Shown here one piece after another: positions 43,792-52,337 of a stretch of DNA of 64,000 nt. Each line of letters starts with the position of its first letter. The stretch's first letter is position 1. Both the position numbers and the translations under genes were made by a program. The notes beneath the pieces are model-generated. The model worked only from the letters and a program-made list of their open reading frames with translations, did not search any database and was not told the origin of the DNA. The DNA is from Paenibacillus amylolyticus (GTDB taxonomy: Bacteria > Bacillota > Bacilli > Paenibacillales > Paenibacillaceae): positions 62,001-126,000 of the forward strand of contig NZ_RIAS01000011.1 of assembly GCF_003719335.1 (NCBI RefSeq), written 5' to 3'.

Positions 43792-46700
43792 TTATGCTTT
43801 TTCGACGTTAAAATATTTGGCCTGCGGATGGCTAAATACCATCGCAGATACCGATGCTTCAGGTTCCATCATGAAACCTTCCGTCAACTCTACTCCGATA
43901 TCCTCAGGCTGCATCAGCTTAAATAACGGACCCTGATCTTCCAGATCAGGACAAGCCGGATATCCAAAGGATACTCGAATCCCCTGATAACGTGCGCCAT
44001 GACGTTGTTTCATCGTCATGTCAGCTGGATCTGGGAAACCCCAGATATCCCTCATCATGTGATGCACCCGTTCTGCGAGTCCTTCCGCCACTTCAAGCGC
44101 TACAGACTGCAACGCGTGCGAACGTAGATAATCCCCCTGATCCTTCCATGCCGTCGAAAGCTCGCGCACACCATGTCCCGCAGTGACAACGAGGAAGCCT
44201 ACATAATCCATTTCGCCGGATTCAACTGGCTTCAGGAAGTCGGAAAGACATAGGAAAGGCTCTACCTTTTGACGTGGGAACGTAAAGGTATGCAGGATGT
44301 TGCTGGTATCTTGCGGATCATAAATGATGACGCTATTGCCGCTCGACTGTGCCGGGAAGAAGCGATACATCGCATGAGCCTGAATGATTCCGTCACGAAC
44401 AGCTTCCTGCATAATGCCATCTACGACCGCTTTCAAATCGGTTGCTTTAGGGTCACCCGCAGCGAGCAATTGCTCTACTGAACCACGAAGTCCCAAATGA
44501 TGCCCGAGTAACATCTGCATGTTCACATAAGGCAGGATGTGTGATAACGGGTAATTCCGCAATGTATGACGTTCTAAATCAGGTGGTACAAGCACTGGAT
44601 GATCAGCTGAAATGGCCGAGCGCTCAACGCGTGTAAGCTCAGGAAGTGCTTGAACCTCTCCCGCATTTGACGCATCAGCTTCTTTTTCCGCATCCATCTC
44701 CGCTTGCATCGATTCCCGTGTCACTGGATTCATCAGCTTGTTTGCCAGATCCAGACCATCCATTGCATCCTTCGCATAGACTACCATCCCGTTATATTCA
44801 GGACGAATCCGGTTTTTGGTAAACTTACGAGTCAATGCCGCTCCACCTACCATGATTGGCACATCAATGCCGGCTGTGCGCAGATCCTGAGCGGTAAGAA
44901 TCATCTGCTGAGCAGATTTAACGAGCAAACCTGAGAGGCCAATAGCATCCACTTTTTCTTCCCTATACGCCTCAATAATACGCTCTGGTGGTACTTTTAT
45001 ACCCAAATTAATGATCCGGTAACCGTTATTGGACAAGATGATCTCTACCAAGTTTTTACCTATATCATGTACGTCCCCTTTAACGGTGGCGAGAATAATC
45101 TTGCCTTTAACAGAAGTTTCGTTCTTCTCCATAAACTGCTCCAGATATGCGACAGAAGCCTTCATCACTTCTGCGCTTTGAAGCACCTCAGCTACAATTA
45201 ATTCATTGTTGTTAAAGAGACGTCCGACTTCTTCCATACCCCTCATTAATGGACCGTTGATGACTTCAAGCGCTGAATATTTGGCGAGAGCCTGCTCCAG
45301 ATCGGGCAATAAACCCTCTTTGCTTCCTTCAACGACATAAGATGCGAGACGTTCTTCTAATGAAAGGTTAGAGATTTTTTCTTTCTTCTCTACCTTTTTG
45401 TTACGGAATGCAGCTACGAAGGCAGCCAGCGTATCATCGTTTGTATTATACAGAAGCTCTTCCGAGAGTCTGCGTTCTTCTTCAGGGATGGATGCGTAAC
45501 GCTCCAGCTTCTCGGTATTCACGATGGCATAATCCAGCCCTGCTTTGGTACATTCGTACAGGAAAACAGAGTTTAACACCTCACGACCTGCTTCAGGCAG
45601 ACCAAAGGAGATGTTACTAATACCCAGAATCGTATGACACTCTGGGAGCGCTTCTTTAATGATACGTATACCTTCAATCGTTTCTTTCGCAGATCCGATG
45701 TACTGCTCATCACCCGTACCTACCGGAAAGACCAGAGTATCAAAAATAAGGTCTTCTGGCTTCAACCCGTATTTGTTCACCAGCAAATCATACGAACGTT
45801 TAGCTACGTCAAGCTTGTCCTCGCGGCTGATCGCCTGACCACGTTCGTCAATCGTTCCCACAACTACGGCTCCGCCATATTTATGCAGCAAAGGAGTTAC
45901 CAACTCAAATTTCTCTTCGCCATCCTCAAGGTTAATGGAGTTAATAATGGCCTTCCCTTGAGAATATTGAAGCGCTGTATCAATGACCGCAGCATCTGTG
46001 GTGTCAATCATCAGCGGAACCTTGACCTTTTTGACAACAAGTTCAAGGAACTTGATCATATCTTCCGTTTCCTCACGGTCAGGGTCCTGTACGCAGACGT
46101 CAACGATGTGTGCTCCGTTCTTCACTTGAGCCCGGGCAATTTCGGAAGCTTCTTCGTACTTGCCCTCGACAATGAGTCGTTTGAATTTACGTGAACCAAG
46201 TACGTTGGTGCGTTCACCAACCATATAAGGACGATTGTCCTGTTCGACATATACCGGTTCAATCCCTGACAATGCAGGCGGGTGTGTTCCGTTCAATTCT
46301 CTTGGGGGGTACTTGGCGAGCGTGTCACGCATGGCCCGGATATGTGCTGGCGTTGTTCCGCAACATCCTCCTGCAATGTTCAACCATCCCTGTTCTGCAA
46401 AAGCACCGATCTTCTGCGCAAGTGAATCTGGTGATTCATGATAGTTACCATTCTCGTCAGGAAGACCTGCATTTGGATAACAACTCACAGCAACAGATGC
46501 CATGCCAGACAGAGATCGAATATGGTCACGCATGAACTCCGGACCTGTCGCACAGTTTAGTCCCACTGAAATTGGGTTAAGGTGTTCTAGGGATATATAA
46601 AAAGATTCAATGTTCTGACCGGCCAGGGTCGTGCCCATAGGTTCAATGGTTCCTGAGATCATGAGAGGCAGCTTGATACCGCTTTGTTCAAACGCTTGCT

Positions 46701-47232
46701 GAATGCCAATGCTACCTGCTTTGACATTAAGAGTATCCTGTGAGGTTTCAAGCAGTAGCGCATCAACGCCTCCCTCTATTAAAGCGAGGGCCTGCTCAAA
46801 ATAGCTGTCCACCAGCTCTTGGAATGTCACTCCACCAGTCACAGACAGCGTTTTGGTTGTTGGTCCCATCGCTCCGACCACATATCGTGGTGACTCCGGT
46901 GTGGAAAAACGATCTACTGCAGCTTTCGCAATTCTGGCCGCTTCGAGATTAATTTCACGTGCACGATCTTGAATATCGTATTCAGCAAGAACTACTGAAG
47001 TTGCACCAAATGTATTGGTCTCAATTAAATCGGCACCAGCTTCCAGATAATCTTCATGAATACGTTGGATCAAGTCTGGACGGGTTAGCACCAACATTTC
47101 ATTACATCCATCCAGATCTTCGCCGCCAAAATCTTCGCTGGTCAGATCCACTTGTTGAATCATCGTCCCCATTGCGCCGTCGAGGATTAATATTCGTTGT
47201 TTTATTGCATCGTGTAGACTAAGCTTATCCAA
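43792..47232 (-). CDS. metH: Cobalamin-dependent methionine synthase
   Basis: A modular enzyme of about 1146 residues, the full length for MetH. Order of modules: homocysteine-binding domain with zinc cysteines (GLNCATG and AGGCCGTTPAHI), pterin-binding domain (GERTNVLGSRKF to about 620), cobalamin cap and Rossmann domain with the His ligand motif DVHDIGKNLVEIIL, and the C-terminal AdoMet activation domain (RQKVEPFLCLSDF, RYQGIRVSFGYPACPD). The TTG at 47232 is about six bases from GGGGGTGA; a GTG three codons earlier has no room for a ribosome binding site. No SAM, T-box or B12 riboswitch was seen in the upstream 180 bases. Divergent from mtnD. Confidence 0.95.
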   Translation of the reverse strand: MDKLSLHDAIKQRILILDGAMGTMIQQVDLTSEDFGGEDLDGCNEMLVLTRPDLIQRIHEDYLEAGADLIETNTFGATSVVLAEYDIQDRAREINLEAARIAKAAVDRFSTPESPRYVVGAMGPTTKTLSVTGGVTFQELVDSYFEQALALIEGGVDALLLETSQDTLNVKAGSIGIQQAFEQSGIKLPLMISGTIEPMGTTLAGQNIESFYISLEHLNPISVGLNCATGPEFMRDHIRSLSGMASVAVSCYPNAGLPDENGNYHESPDSLAQKIGAFAEQGWLNIAGGCCGTTPAHIRAMRDTLAKYPPRELNGTHPPALSGIEPVYVEQDNRPYMVGERTNVLGSRKFKRLIVEGKYEEASEIARAQVKNGAHIVDVCVQDPDREETEDMIKFLELVVKKVKVPLMIDTTDAAVIDTALQYSQGKAIINSINLEDGEEKFELVTPLLHKYGGAVVVGTIDERGQAISREDKLDVAKRSYDLLVNKYGLKPEDLIFDTLVFPVGTGDEQYIGSAKETIEGIRIIKEALPECHTILGISNISFGLPEAGREVLNSVFLYECTKAGLDYAIVNTEKLERYASIPEEERRLSEELLYNTNDDTLAAFVAAFRNKKVEKKEKISNLSLEERLASYVVEGSKEGLLPDLEQALAKYSALEVINGPLMRGMEEVGRLFNNNELIVAEVLQSAEVMKASVAYLEQFMEKNETSVKGKIILATVKGDVHDIGKNLVEIILSNNGYRIINLGIKVPPERIIEAYREEKVDAIGLSGLLVKSAQQMILTAQDLRTAGIDVPIMVGGAALTRKFTKNRIRPEYNGMVVYAKDAMDGLDLANKLMNPVTRESMQAEMDAEKEADASNAGEVQALPELTRVERSAISADHPVLVPPDLERHTLRNYPLSHILPYVNMQMLLGHHLGLRGSVEQLLAAGDPKATDLKAVVDGIMQEAVRDGIIQAHAMYRFFPAQSSGNSVIIYDPQDTSNILHTFTFPRQKVEPFLCLSDFLKPVESGEMDYVGFLVVTAGHGVRELSTAWKDQGDYLRSHALQSVALEVAEGLAERVHHMMRDIWGFPDPADMTMKQRHGARYQGIRVSFGYPACPDLEDQGPLFKLMQPEDIGVELTEGFMMEPEASVSAMVFSHPQAKYFNVEKA

Positions 47233-47410
47233 TATCTTCACCCCCGCAAAACGTTAAATCTTAGTTTAACAGAAACTTACTTAATGTGAAAGATCGGTTT
47301 TGCTCCCGAAAGGTCGCGAATTTGCAGGAATGAAGCAGAAATGTGAATCGACAAATTTTGAGCAATCCGATATAATATCAATTAATCCAAGTGGAAAAGA
47401 GGGAAAGCGT

Positions 47411-47956
47411 ATGGCTGAAATTGTTATCCGAAATACGAACGAACGAATCATCGGAGACGAGAACGTTCGAAATTTCTTGAACAAATATGATGTATTATAT
47501 GAGAAGTGGGACGCTTCCAAATTAAACACAGAACTGCAAAACAACTTCGGCTTAACCGATGATCAGAAGCAGGAAGTTTTAGAAACCTTCGATTACGAGA
47601 TCAAAGACTTGGCGGCACGCCGCGGTTATCAAATCTGGGATGTAATCACCCTTTCAGAGCAAACACCAGACATCGAAGAAAAATTGGCCAAGTTTGAAGA
47701 GATCCATACGCATGCAGAAGACGAAATTCGCGCTATTGTTGCGGGTAAAGGTATCTTTGTTATTAAAGCAACCGATGATACGGGTTACTTTAATGTAGAA
47801 TTGTCTCCGGGTGACGTTATTTCCGTTCCTGAAAACACACCGCACTTCTTCACTTTAATGGAGAACAAACAAATTATTGCGGTTCGCTTGTTCATCGAAA
47901 AAGATGGCTGGATCGCCGATCCGTACCCTGATCCAACGTTTATCAAAAACGCTTAA
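47411..47956 (+). CDS. mtnD: Acireductone dioxygenase (methionine salvage)
   Basis: A 181-residue cupin enzyme, the usual ARD length, acting late in the 5'-methylthioadenosine salvage pathway that regenerates the methionine precursor. The metal ligands are in the HxHxxxE motif (IHTHAEDEIR) and the later His in ENTPHFF. The ATG at 47411 has AGAGGG seven bases upstream; a 37-codon longer frame lacks one. The other mtn genes are not in the window, so mtnD stands alone, but sits divergent from metH, which acts in the same amino-acid economy. Confidence 0.93.
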   Translation: MAEIVIRNTNERIIGDENVRNFLNKYDVLYEKWDASKLNTELQNNFGLTDDQKQEVLETFDYEIKDLAARRGYQIWDVITLSEQTPDIEEKLAKFEEIHTHAEDEIRAIVAGKGIFVIKATDDTGYFNVELSPGDVISVPENTPHFFTLMENKQIIAVRLFIEKDGWIADPYPDPTFIKNA

Positions 47957-47979
47957 TATGATTATATAAAATATTGTCA

Positions 47980-48024
47980 AAACGGAACGAACAGGGCAGC
48001 ACCTTGTTTCGTTCCGTTTGTTTT
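47980..48024 (+). terminator. Terminator of mtnD
   Basis: Ten perfect pairs (47980-47989 with 48010-48019) plus an inner stem, followed by Ts on the plus strand. Confidence 0.85.
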
Positions 48025-48442
48025 CTATATTTCACGATACATTCTCTTTTCTTCCCATTGTCTTTCTGAAGCTTTAAATTAACTCCTCTTCTACTATGTT
48101 TTAACACTAAACCATTATGTAATGATATATTTTATCGATCTTAATTGTAAAGCTCTCCCCACATCTCTAACACACTATTCTACGTATAAAGAGCCTATGT
48201 AACACATTACTTGTTCCAATCACCTTTACCTTGGCAAAACAGCCTTACGTCCCAAAAAATGAGTTAATCCATTTACTGGAATAAAATACCTCTAAAAGGT
48301 TCATAGGATAAACCGGAGGTTTATCCCAATCCGTTTTTTAAAGAGTGCACTTTAGAAGTGTATCACTGCACTTTGCTTGGCCTTTATACTCAGCTTAAAA
48401 ATTTCAAGGTGATAGTTTTTAGTAATAATAACTTATTATAAC
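48025..48442. other. AT-rich intergenic region downstream of mtnD
   Basis: About 420 bases with no credible coding sequence. A nine-pair hairpin at 48306-48326 is followed, after a gap of seven bases, by six Ts; it may be a terminator remnant on the plus strand. A second imperfect hairpin covers about 48340-48384. The base composition is more AT-rich than the neighbouring housekeeping genes. Confidence 0.5.
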
Positions 48443-49474
48443 TCAGTCAATAGCCTCTGTTAACCAATTAAATATGCGCTCTGTGAGCTCCAGTTCTTTT
48501 TTGTGTAGGCCCTTAATTATTCGGACACACTTGCTAACGCTTTCATAATGAAGGGTTTGAGAAAAGATTGCTTTGGTAGTAATCGCTCTTAGGTACGTCC
48601 AGTCCGTAATAATTTCATCTACAAGTGGATTAATGAATTCGTTAGTTTTGTCCAAAAGGGTGGGATTAAGGTCATAAAGAGCCGACAATCTGTATTTTTC
48701 TGAACATTTTCTATAAATGGTGCTGCTTAGTGTTTCAATAATGTCCTCATTCTTTATAATGTCTTCATAATAATCAGCTAACGAAGAGATACTTTGGATT
48801 CCTTGCATAATTTCGTCCTGGTAATTCAGCATGTGATCTTTATAGTTTTTAAAACTTTCCTTATATATATCTAAGCTATTTTGGGTATCGAGATCAACAG
48901 AGTCAGATACAAATTCCAAAAAAAGAGGTCCCTTAATATCTTCACTCAAACAAGCTTGTTTTATATCCTCAAATGGTACACTGTACTTTTTATACTCCGT
49001 TATATCATCAACGATATAGACCTCGTTGCTCGTAGAATTATATCCATAAACCAATACCGGGTGCGGCCCATGTTGCTTAAGGTAGTAAAATTCCCGTCCT
49101 CTTTGATAATACAGATCAATATAAATAGCAACTGGATTTCCTTTGTAAAGTGATGTTATGATTTGGGATTTTAAAGTGCTTGCATCAGGTGAGAAATGAT
49201 TTATTGTAATACCAATCTCACCCAATACTTGATCTAAACGTTTGACACTTACCACCTCGAGTTTAAAATATCCTCGATCTTTTATTTTATTTTCGTCAAA
49301 TCTGTATATGGTTACGAAATTATTGATAATTGAGAACGTATCTTTATGATAATTAGCAGCTATCGTTAATAGGGAGTTGTGGATACAATCCAAAAAGGGA
49401 TGGTTGCTTTGGGGGAACATCTTTTTCATACCTTTAAAATATTCGAAATCAGGAAGAGAGACAACATTATCCAT
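48443..49474 (-). CDS. BtrH-like N-terminal-domain protein (papain-fold type), orphan
   Basis: A 343-residue protein. The N-terminal half resembles the BtrH N-terminal domain, a papain-like fold used for acyl transfer or amide formation: candidate nucleophile Cys30 (FLDCIHNSLL), His138 (GPHPVLVYGYN) and acidic Asp156/157 (YIVDDIT). The C-terminal half is helical, Leu/Ile-rich and has no motif I recognise. The ATG at 49474 has GGAGG nine bases upstream; an 11-codon longer frame is rejected. The gene is AT-rich and flanked by long AT-rich spacers with no biosynthetic partners, suggesting recent acquisition. The function is unassigned. Confidence 0.6.
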   Translation of the reverse strand: MDNVVSLPDFEYFKGMKKMFPQSNHPFLDCIHNSLLTIAANYHKDTFSIINNFVTIYRFDENKIKDRGYFKLEVVSVKRLDQVLGEIGITINHFSPDASTLKSQIITSLYKGNPVAIYIDLYYQRGREFYYLKQHGPHPVLVYGYNSTSNEVYIVDDITEYKKYSVPFEDIKQACLSEDIKGPLFLEFVSDSVDLDTQNSLDIYKESFKNYKDHMLNYQDEIMQGIQSISSLADYYEDIIKNEDIIETLSSTIYRKCSEKYRLSALYDLNPTLLDKTNEFINPLVDEIITDWTYLRAITTKAIFSQTLHYESVSKCVRIIKGLHKKELELTERIFNWLTEAID

Positions 49475-49807
49475 GTAAAATAGCCTCCAATCAAAGAATA
49501 AGTACAAAGTTACGAGATCATGTGTGTGGAAGTGATATTGTGTAAGGCTGGTTTATACAGTGTCATTAAAAACTAAATTGCACGTAAATCTTTCTCGTAG
49601 TCATCATATAGGCAGTTATAAATCCTTTGAGGTATTTTAATTTATTAATTTGACTTTGTAGTATGAATGAATTTTCTCATTCAATATACCAATAATTGTA
49701 ATACCTAAACTCACGATTGGCAATATTATGTTAATCTTTCCCAATTTTTTTCATTAAAATTTTCCAATATCAGATTATATATAATTCGATGAAATATTTT
49801 TTGTGTT
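49475..49807. other. AT-rich intergenic region upstream of the BtrH-like gene
   Basis: About 330 bases with no coding sequence recognised. It must contain the promoter for the minus-strand BtrH-like gene. No riboswitch or operator pattern is evident. Confidence 0.5.
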
Positions 49808-49867
49808 ATAAAACAAAAACAATCTTTACTAGGTAACGTAGATTAAAGTTACCTAGTAAAGATTGTT
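49808..49867 (-). terminator. Strong terminator of the HAD hydrolase gene
   Basis: Arms 49818-49837 and 49848-49867 are perfect 20-base complements around a ten-base loop. On the minus strand a T-rich tract follows. It lies 30 bases past the HAD stop. Confidence 0.85.
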
Positions 49868-49896
49868 AAAAAAACATTCAATATAAGAAAAGAGAT

Positions 49897-50688
49897 TTAA
49901 AAATTAGCGATTAAGTCTTCTAATTCAGACAAATGTTTAATCTCGTGGTTCGGTGAGTAACTTTCATTATTTGTTTTGTTCTCCCGGTTAATCCATACGG
50001 CGCGAATACCTGAAGACAACGCACCACGAATATCTGTTGTTAACTTATCGCCTACCATCATACTTTCTTCTGGTTGAACACCCAGTCTACTTAGAGCATG
50101 CTCAAAAATGGATGGATCTGGCTTACCTTTACCAAAGCTACCTGAGATAATAATCTCATCAAAAAAAGGAGATAACTCCGGAACGCCATCAAGTTTCTCT
50201 TGCTGTAAAGCAGGACAGCCATTAGTCAAAAGCAACAATTTATACTTTCCTTGCAAATGACGCAGCGTATCCATCGTTTCTTCATAAACATGAGGTCTCG
50301 ATCTACGTTCTGCACCAAACTGCGAGGCCAGGCGCTCTGCAAGCTCTTCTTGATCGACACCCAGCTTTAGTAAACCGCGGCGCCAAGACTCCTTACGATA
50401 AATTGGAGCCAATTGTTCAAGCTGACGAAATTCCGGTTGTTCTCCTCCCGTAAAGTTCGCCCAAAGTCCTTCAAAAGGGTTAATTCCAATCATTTTGGTA
50501 AAAGGGAACGTTTCGTAAGATTCATATAGTTCACGCGCTTCGTTACGAACAGCCTCTTCGAGTGCCTCAGCATTAACACCTGTTTCTGTTGCCGCAATTA
50601 GACAAGTTTCATGAAAAGCTTCTCGAACACTTCGTTCGTCCCATAATAAAGTATCATCCAGGTCAAACATAATCGCTTTCAACGCCAT
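49897..50688 (-). CDS. HAD-superfamily hydrolase (YsaA-like)
   Basis: A 263-residue C1-capped HAD hydrolase: nucleophile motif IMFDLDDTLL at residues 6-15, motif II LLLTNG, motif III lysine in GKGKPDPSIF, and acidic motif VGDKLTTDIRGA. The order and length match the family that includes YsaA and pyrimidine 5'-nucleotidases; the substrate is unknown. ATG at 50688 chosen because G-rich bases upstream are too near the ATG three codons earlier. Confidence 0.82.
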   Translation of the reverse strand: MALKAIMFDLDDTLLWDERSVREAFHETCLIAATETGVNAEALEEAVRNEARELYESYETFPFTKMIGINPFEGLWANFTGGEQPEFRQLEQLAPIYRKESWRRGLLKLGVDQEELAERLASQFGAERRSRPHVYEETMDTLRHLQGKYKLLLLTNGCPALQQEKLDGVPELSPFFDEIIISGSFGKGKPDPSIFEHALSRLGVQPEESMMVGDKLTTDIRGALSSGIRAVWINRENKTNNESYSPNHEIKHLSELEDLIANF

Positions 50689-50716
50689 TCCGATCATCTG
50701 CCCCTTTACACGTTAA

Positions 50717-51229
50717 TTACTTATCAATCGTTTCTACGGTAATCTGGTGTGCTTTTGCAAATTTCAGCAACCGCTCGGTAATTGCTTCTGTATCGTAACG
50801 ATTTAACAACTTGGTGAAAACCCATCTCTTTCCACGGCTGTTGTGTTCAATAACAACAGTACCCGGCTCAAATCGGAATTTGATAATATCGTCAACCCCG
50901 ATGGATCGTTCACGATTCCCCTTCGTTGTGATGATCCGATTACTGCTAATTTTAACGTAAGGACGGCGGAGCATAAAAATGACAGCCAAAAATACATAGA
51001 GCAACATTGTGACCCAATCCCAGGTTGTCATCGGTGCTTTCACTAAAAAAGTACTCATGAACAGATACAAAAACGCCAAACCAATTAAAAAGATAGGGAA
51101 CAAAAGGCTTCTTCCTTTGTAAATATCCTCACCTGGATTTCCTGTGATTGGTTGACCGCTTTTTTTACGTTGCTGATTCAATTGCTTCGAATTTTTCCGA
51201 ACCGTTCTTTCGAACGAACGCCGCGACAT
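50717..51229 (-). CDS. Small membrane protein with a PH-like C-terminal domain
   Basis: A 170-residue protein of unknown function. After a basic N-terminal 40 residues, two adjacent membrane helices (about 44-62 and 70-86) are followed by a soluble beta-rich domain of the bacterial PH-like type (RRPYVKISSNRIITTKGNRERSIGVDDIIKFRF). GGGGGATT precedes the ATG. It lies 28 bases upstream of the HAD hydrolase gene, so the two may be one transcript. The domain call is a pattern guess. Confidence 0.6.
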   Translation of the reverse strand: MSRRSFERTVRKNSKQLNQQRKKSGQPITGNPGEDIYKGRSLLFPIFLIGLAFLYLFMSTFLVKAPMTTWDWVTMLLYVFLAVIFMLRRPYVKISSNRIITTKGNRERSIGVDDIIKFRFEPGTVVIEHNSRGKRWVFTKLLNRYDTEAITERLLKFAKAHQITVETIDK

Positions 51230-51319
51230 GTGAATCCCCCTTATGTGTCTTGTATCGGCTTACATCATTACTATGTAAACCGATGTTCCCCCTTATAGTA
51301 AGCATCCCCAGCTAACATG

Positions 51320-51357
51320 AAGAAACCTAAATATCATAACGATATGTTTAGGTTTCG
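51320..51357 (-). terminator. Terminator-like hairpin of yneA-ynzC
   Basis: Ten-base arms at 51322-51331 and 51347-51356 are exact complements with an additional inner stem. The T tract on the minus strand is weak. It lies just after the ynzC stop. Confidence 0.5.
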
Positions 51358-51361
51358 TAAA

Positions 51362-51571
51362 TTAATGTTTGAGTTTGCCTTGGTGGCCTTGGCCCTTGTC
51401 GTCGTCAACAATCTCAATTGAATCGAGTTGCTGTCTAAAGTTGCTACGAATGTTACCCAAGTAAATTTCTCTCAATTTGGCACGTTCAGCAAGTTCTTCC
51501 TCTGATAGTCCAGTGGATTTCTGCTTGCGAGCCAATTCGTTAATACGTGCTACCAGACTATCTATATCCAA
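51362..51571 (-). CDS. ynzC: DUF896 family small protein (YnzC)
   Basis: A 69-residue, highly charged helical protein. The family core ARINELARKQKSTGLSEEELAERAKLREIYLGNIRSNFR matches DUF896 (B. subtilis YnzC). The TTG at 51571 follows GGAGGGG by six bases; five more upstream codons would overlap that site. In B. subtilis ynzC follows yneA and yneB in an SOS-regulated operon; here it follows yneA directly with a 95-base gap. Confidence 0.85.
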   Translation of the reverse strand: MDIDSLVARINELARKQKSTGLSEEELAERAKLREIYLGNIRSNFRQQLDSIEIVDDDKGQGHQGKLKH

Positions 51572-51666
51572 GCTTGTCCCCTCCAAAAATACAAAGTCAT
51601 ATTAACTTTGACATGAGAAAGGCGGCTTGTCAAGTTAGTACGCGCCAACCTATATAGATGCGCACT

Positions 51667-52044
51667 CTATTTAACAAACTGAGGTAATATTAGAACTTGT
51701 CCTGTCTGGATTGTTGCTGATTCAAGTTGATTCACTTTTTTGATTGCTTCTATATATACACGTGTATCCATCGACGTTGGTTTATGTTCCAAAGAAATAC
51801 TCCACAATGTTTCTCCTTGTGATACAGCAATCTTACCGCCAGGTAGTAGATCATTCTCGTTACCAGCAAAGACAGTTAGAACCGTACTACATCCAATAAA
51901 GATAATTAATGAAGCAATTACCAGTTTAATTAATCCCGTAGAAAACTTAATACGTGTCACGAAGGTTCTGAATTGCCCTATATTAGACTTTACAGCTTCT
52001 GAATTTACTGGTTTATAAATGCTCTGATACGTAGAATATCTCAT
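51667..52044 (-). CDS. yneA: SOS cell-division suppressor YneA (LysM protein)
   Basis: A 125-residue protein: a short cytoplasmic N-terminus, one membrane helix (LIKLVIASLIIFIGCSTVLTVF, about 38-59) and an extracellular LysM domain (VSQGETLWSISLEHKP...NQLESATIQTGQVLILP). This architecture and position divergent from lexA identify YneA, which delays division during DNA damage. GGAGGCGGG precedes the ATG. A LexA-boxed promoter lies directly upstream. Confidence 0.9.
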   Translation of the reverse strand: MRYSTYQSIYKPVNSEAVKSNIGQFRTFVTRIKFSTGLIKLVIASLIIFIGCSTVLTVFAGNENDLLPGGKIAVSQGETLWSISLEHKPTSMDTRVYIEAIKKVNQLESATIQTGQVLILPQFVK

Positions 52045-52085
52045 TTGTCCCCGCCTCCAAACGTTTGTTCCTATCTCTTGGAATC

Positions 52086-52114
52086 AATATAACACGAACA
52101 TTTGTTTTGTTCAA
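52086..52114 (-). promoter_or_regulatory. LexA-controlled promoter of yneA
   Basis: Minus-strand TTGAAC (52109-52114), a 17-base spacer and TATATT (52086-52091) with a TGn extended -10. The LexA box at 52095-52108 fills the spacer, so binding would block RNA polymerase. Confidence 0.75.
52095..52108. promoter_or_regulatory. LexA (SOS) box 1
   Basis: CGAAC-N4-GTTTT pattern matching the Bacillus SOS consensus CGAAC-N4-GTTCG closely. It lies within the yneA promoter spacer. Confidence 0.7.
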
Positions 52115-52123
52115 GACTTTTTT

Positions 52124-52137
52124 AGAACAATTGTTCG
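52124..52137. promoter_or_regulatory. LexA (SOS) box 2
   Basis: AGAAC-N4-GTTCG; the inner 12 bases are a perfect palindrome. It sits just upstream of the yneA -35 element. Confidence 0.8.
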
Positions 52138-52262
52138 CTCTTTTTTCGACATTAAAACATCTTTTTTCGTATTAAAAATTCTCGTAAAGAGCAATTAAAC
52201 TCTCTTTTCAACAAACGAATGAGGCTGAATCGAAAAAAATATAGAAATAATAAGATTTCTTT

Positions 52263-52276
52263 AGAACTTATGTTTG
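52263..52276. promoter_or_regulatory. LexA (SOS) box 3
   Basis: AGAAC-N4-GTTTG, a close match overlapping the lexA -35 region. Confidence 0.65.
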
Positions 52277-52302
52277 TACGAACGGAGGTTCTATGTTATA
52301 AT
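52274..52302 (+). promoter_or_regulatory. Autoregulated promoter of lexA
   Basis: TTGTAC (52274-52279), a 17-base spacer and perfect TATAAT (52297-52302) with TGn extended -10. Two LexA boxes overlap it. Confidence 0.75.
52279..52292. promoter_or_regulatory. LexA (SOS) box 4
   Basis: CGAAC-N4-GTTCT lies between the lexA -35 and -10 elements, three bases from box 3. Supports autorepression of lexA. Confidence 0.8.
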
Positions 52303-52337
52303 TTTCCCAAACGTTACTAAAATGGGGTTGATACGGT

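Noticed and set aside
47242..47410. Riboswitch for metH/mtnD
   Set aside because: No SAM, T-box or cobalamin consensus blocks were found in the intergenic region.
48306..48340. Terminator or small RNA between mtnD and the BtrH-like gene
   Set aside because: The hairpin is separated from its T run and no gene or promoter is evident; recorded only as a note in the intergenic feature.
52058..52071. A fifth LexA-like box just upstream of yneA
   Set aside because: One half-site does not match the consensus (CAAAC), so it was not counted.
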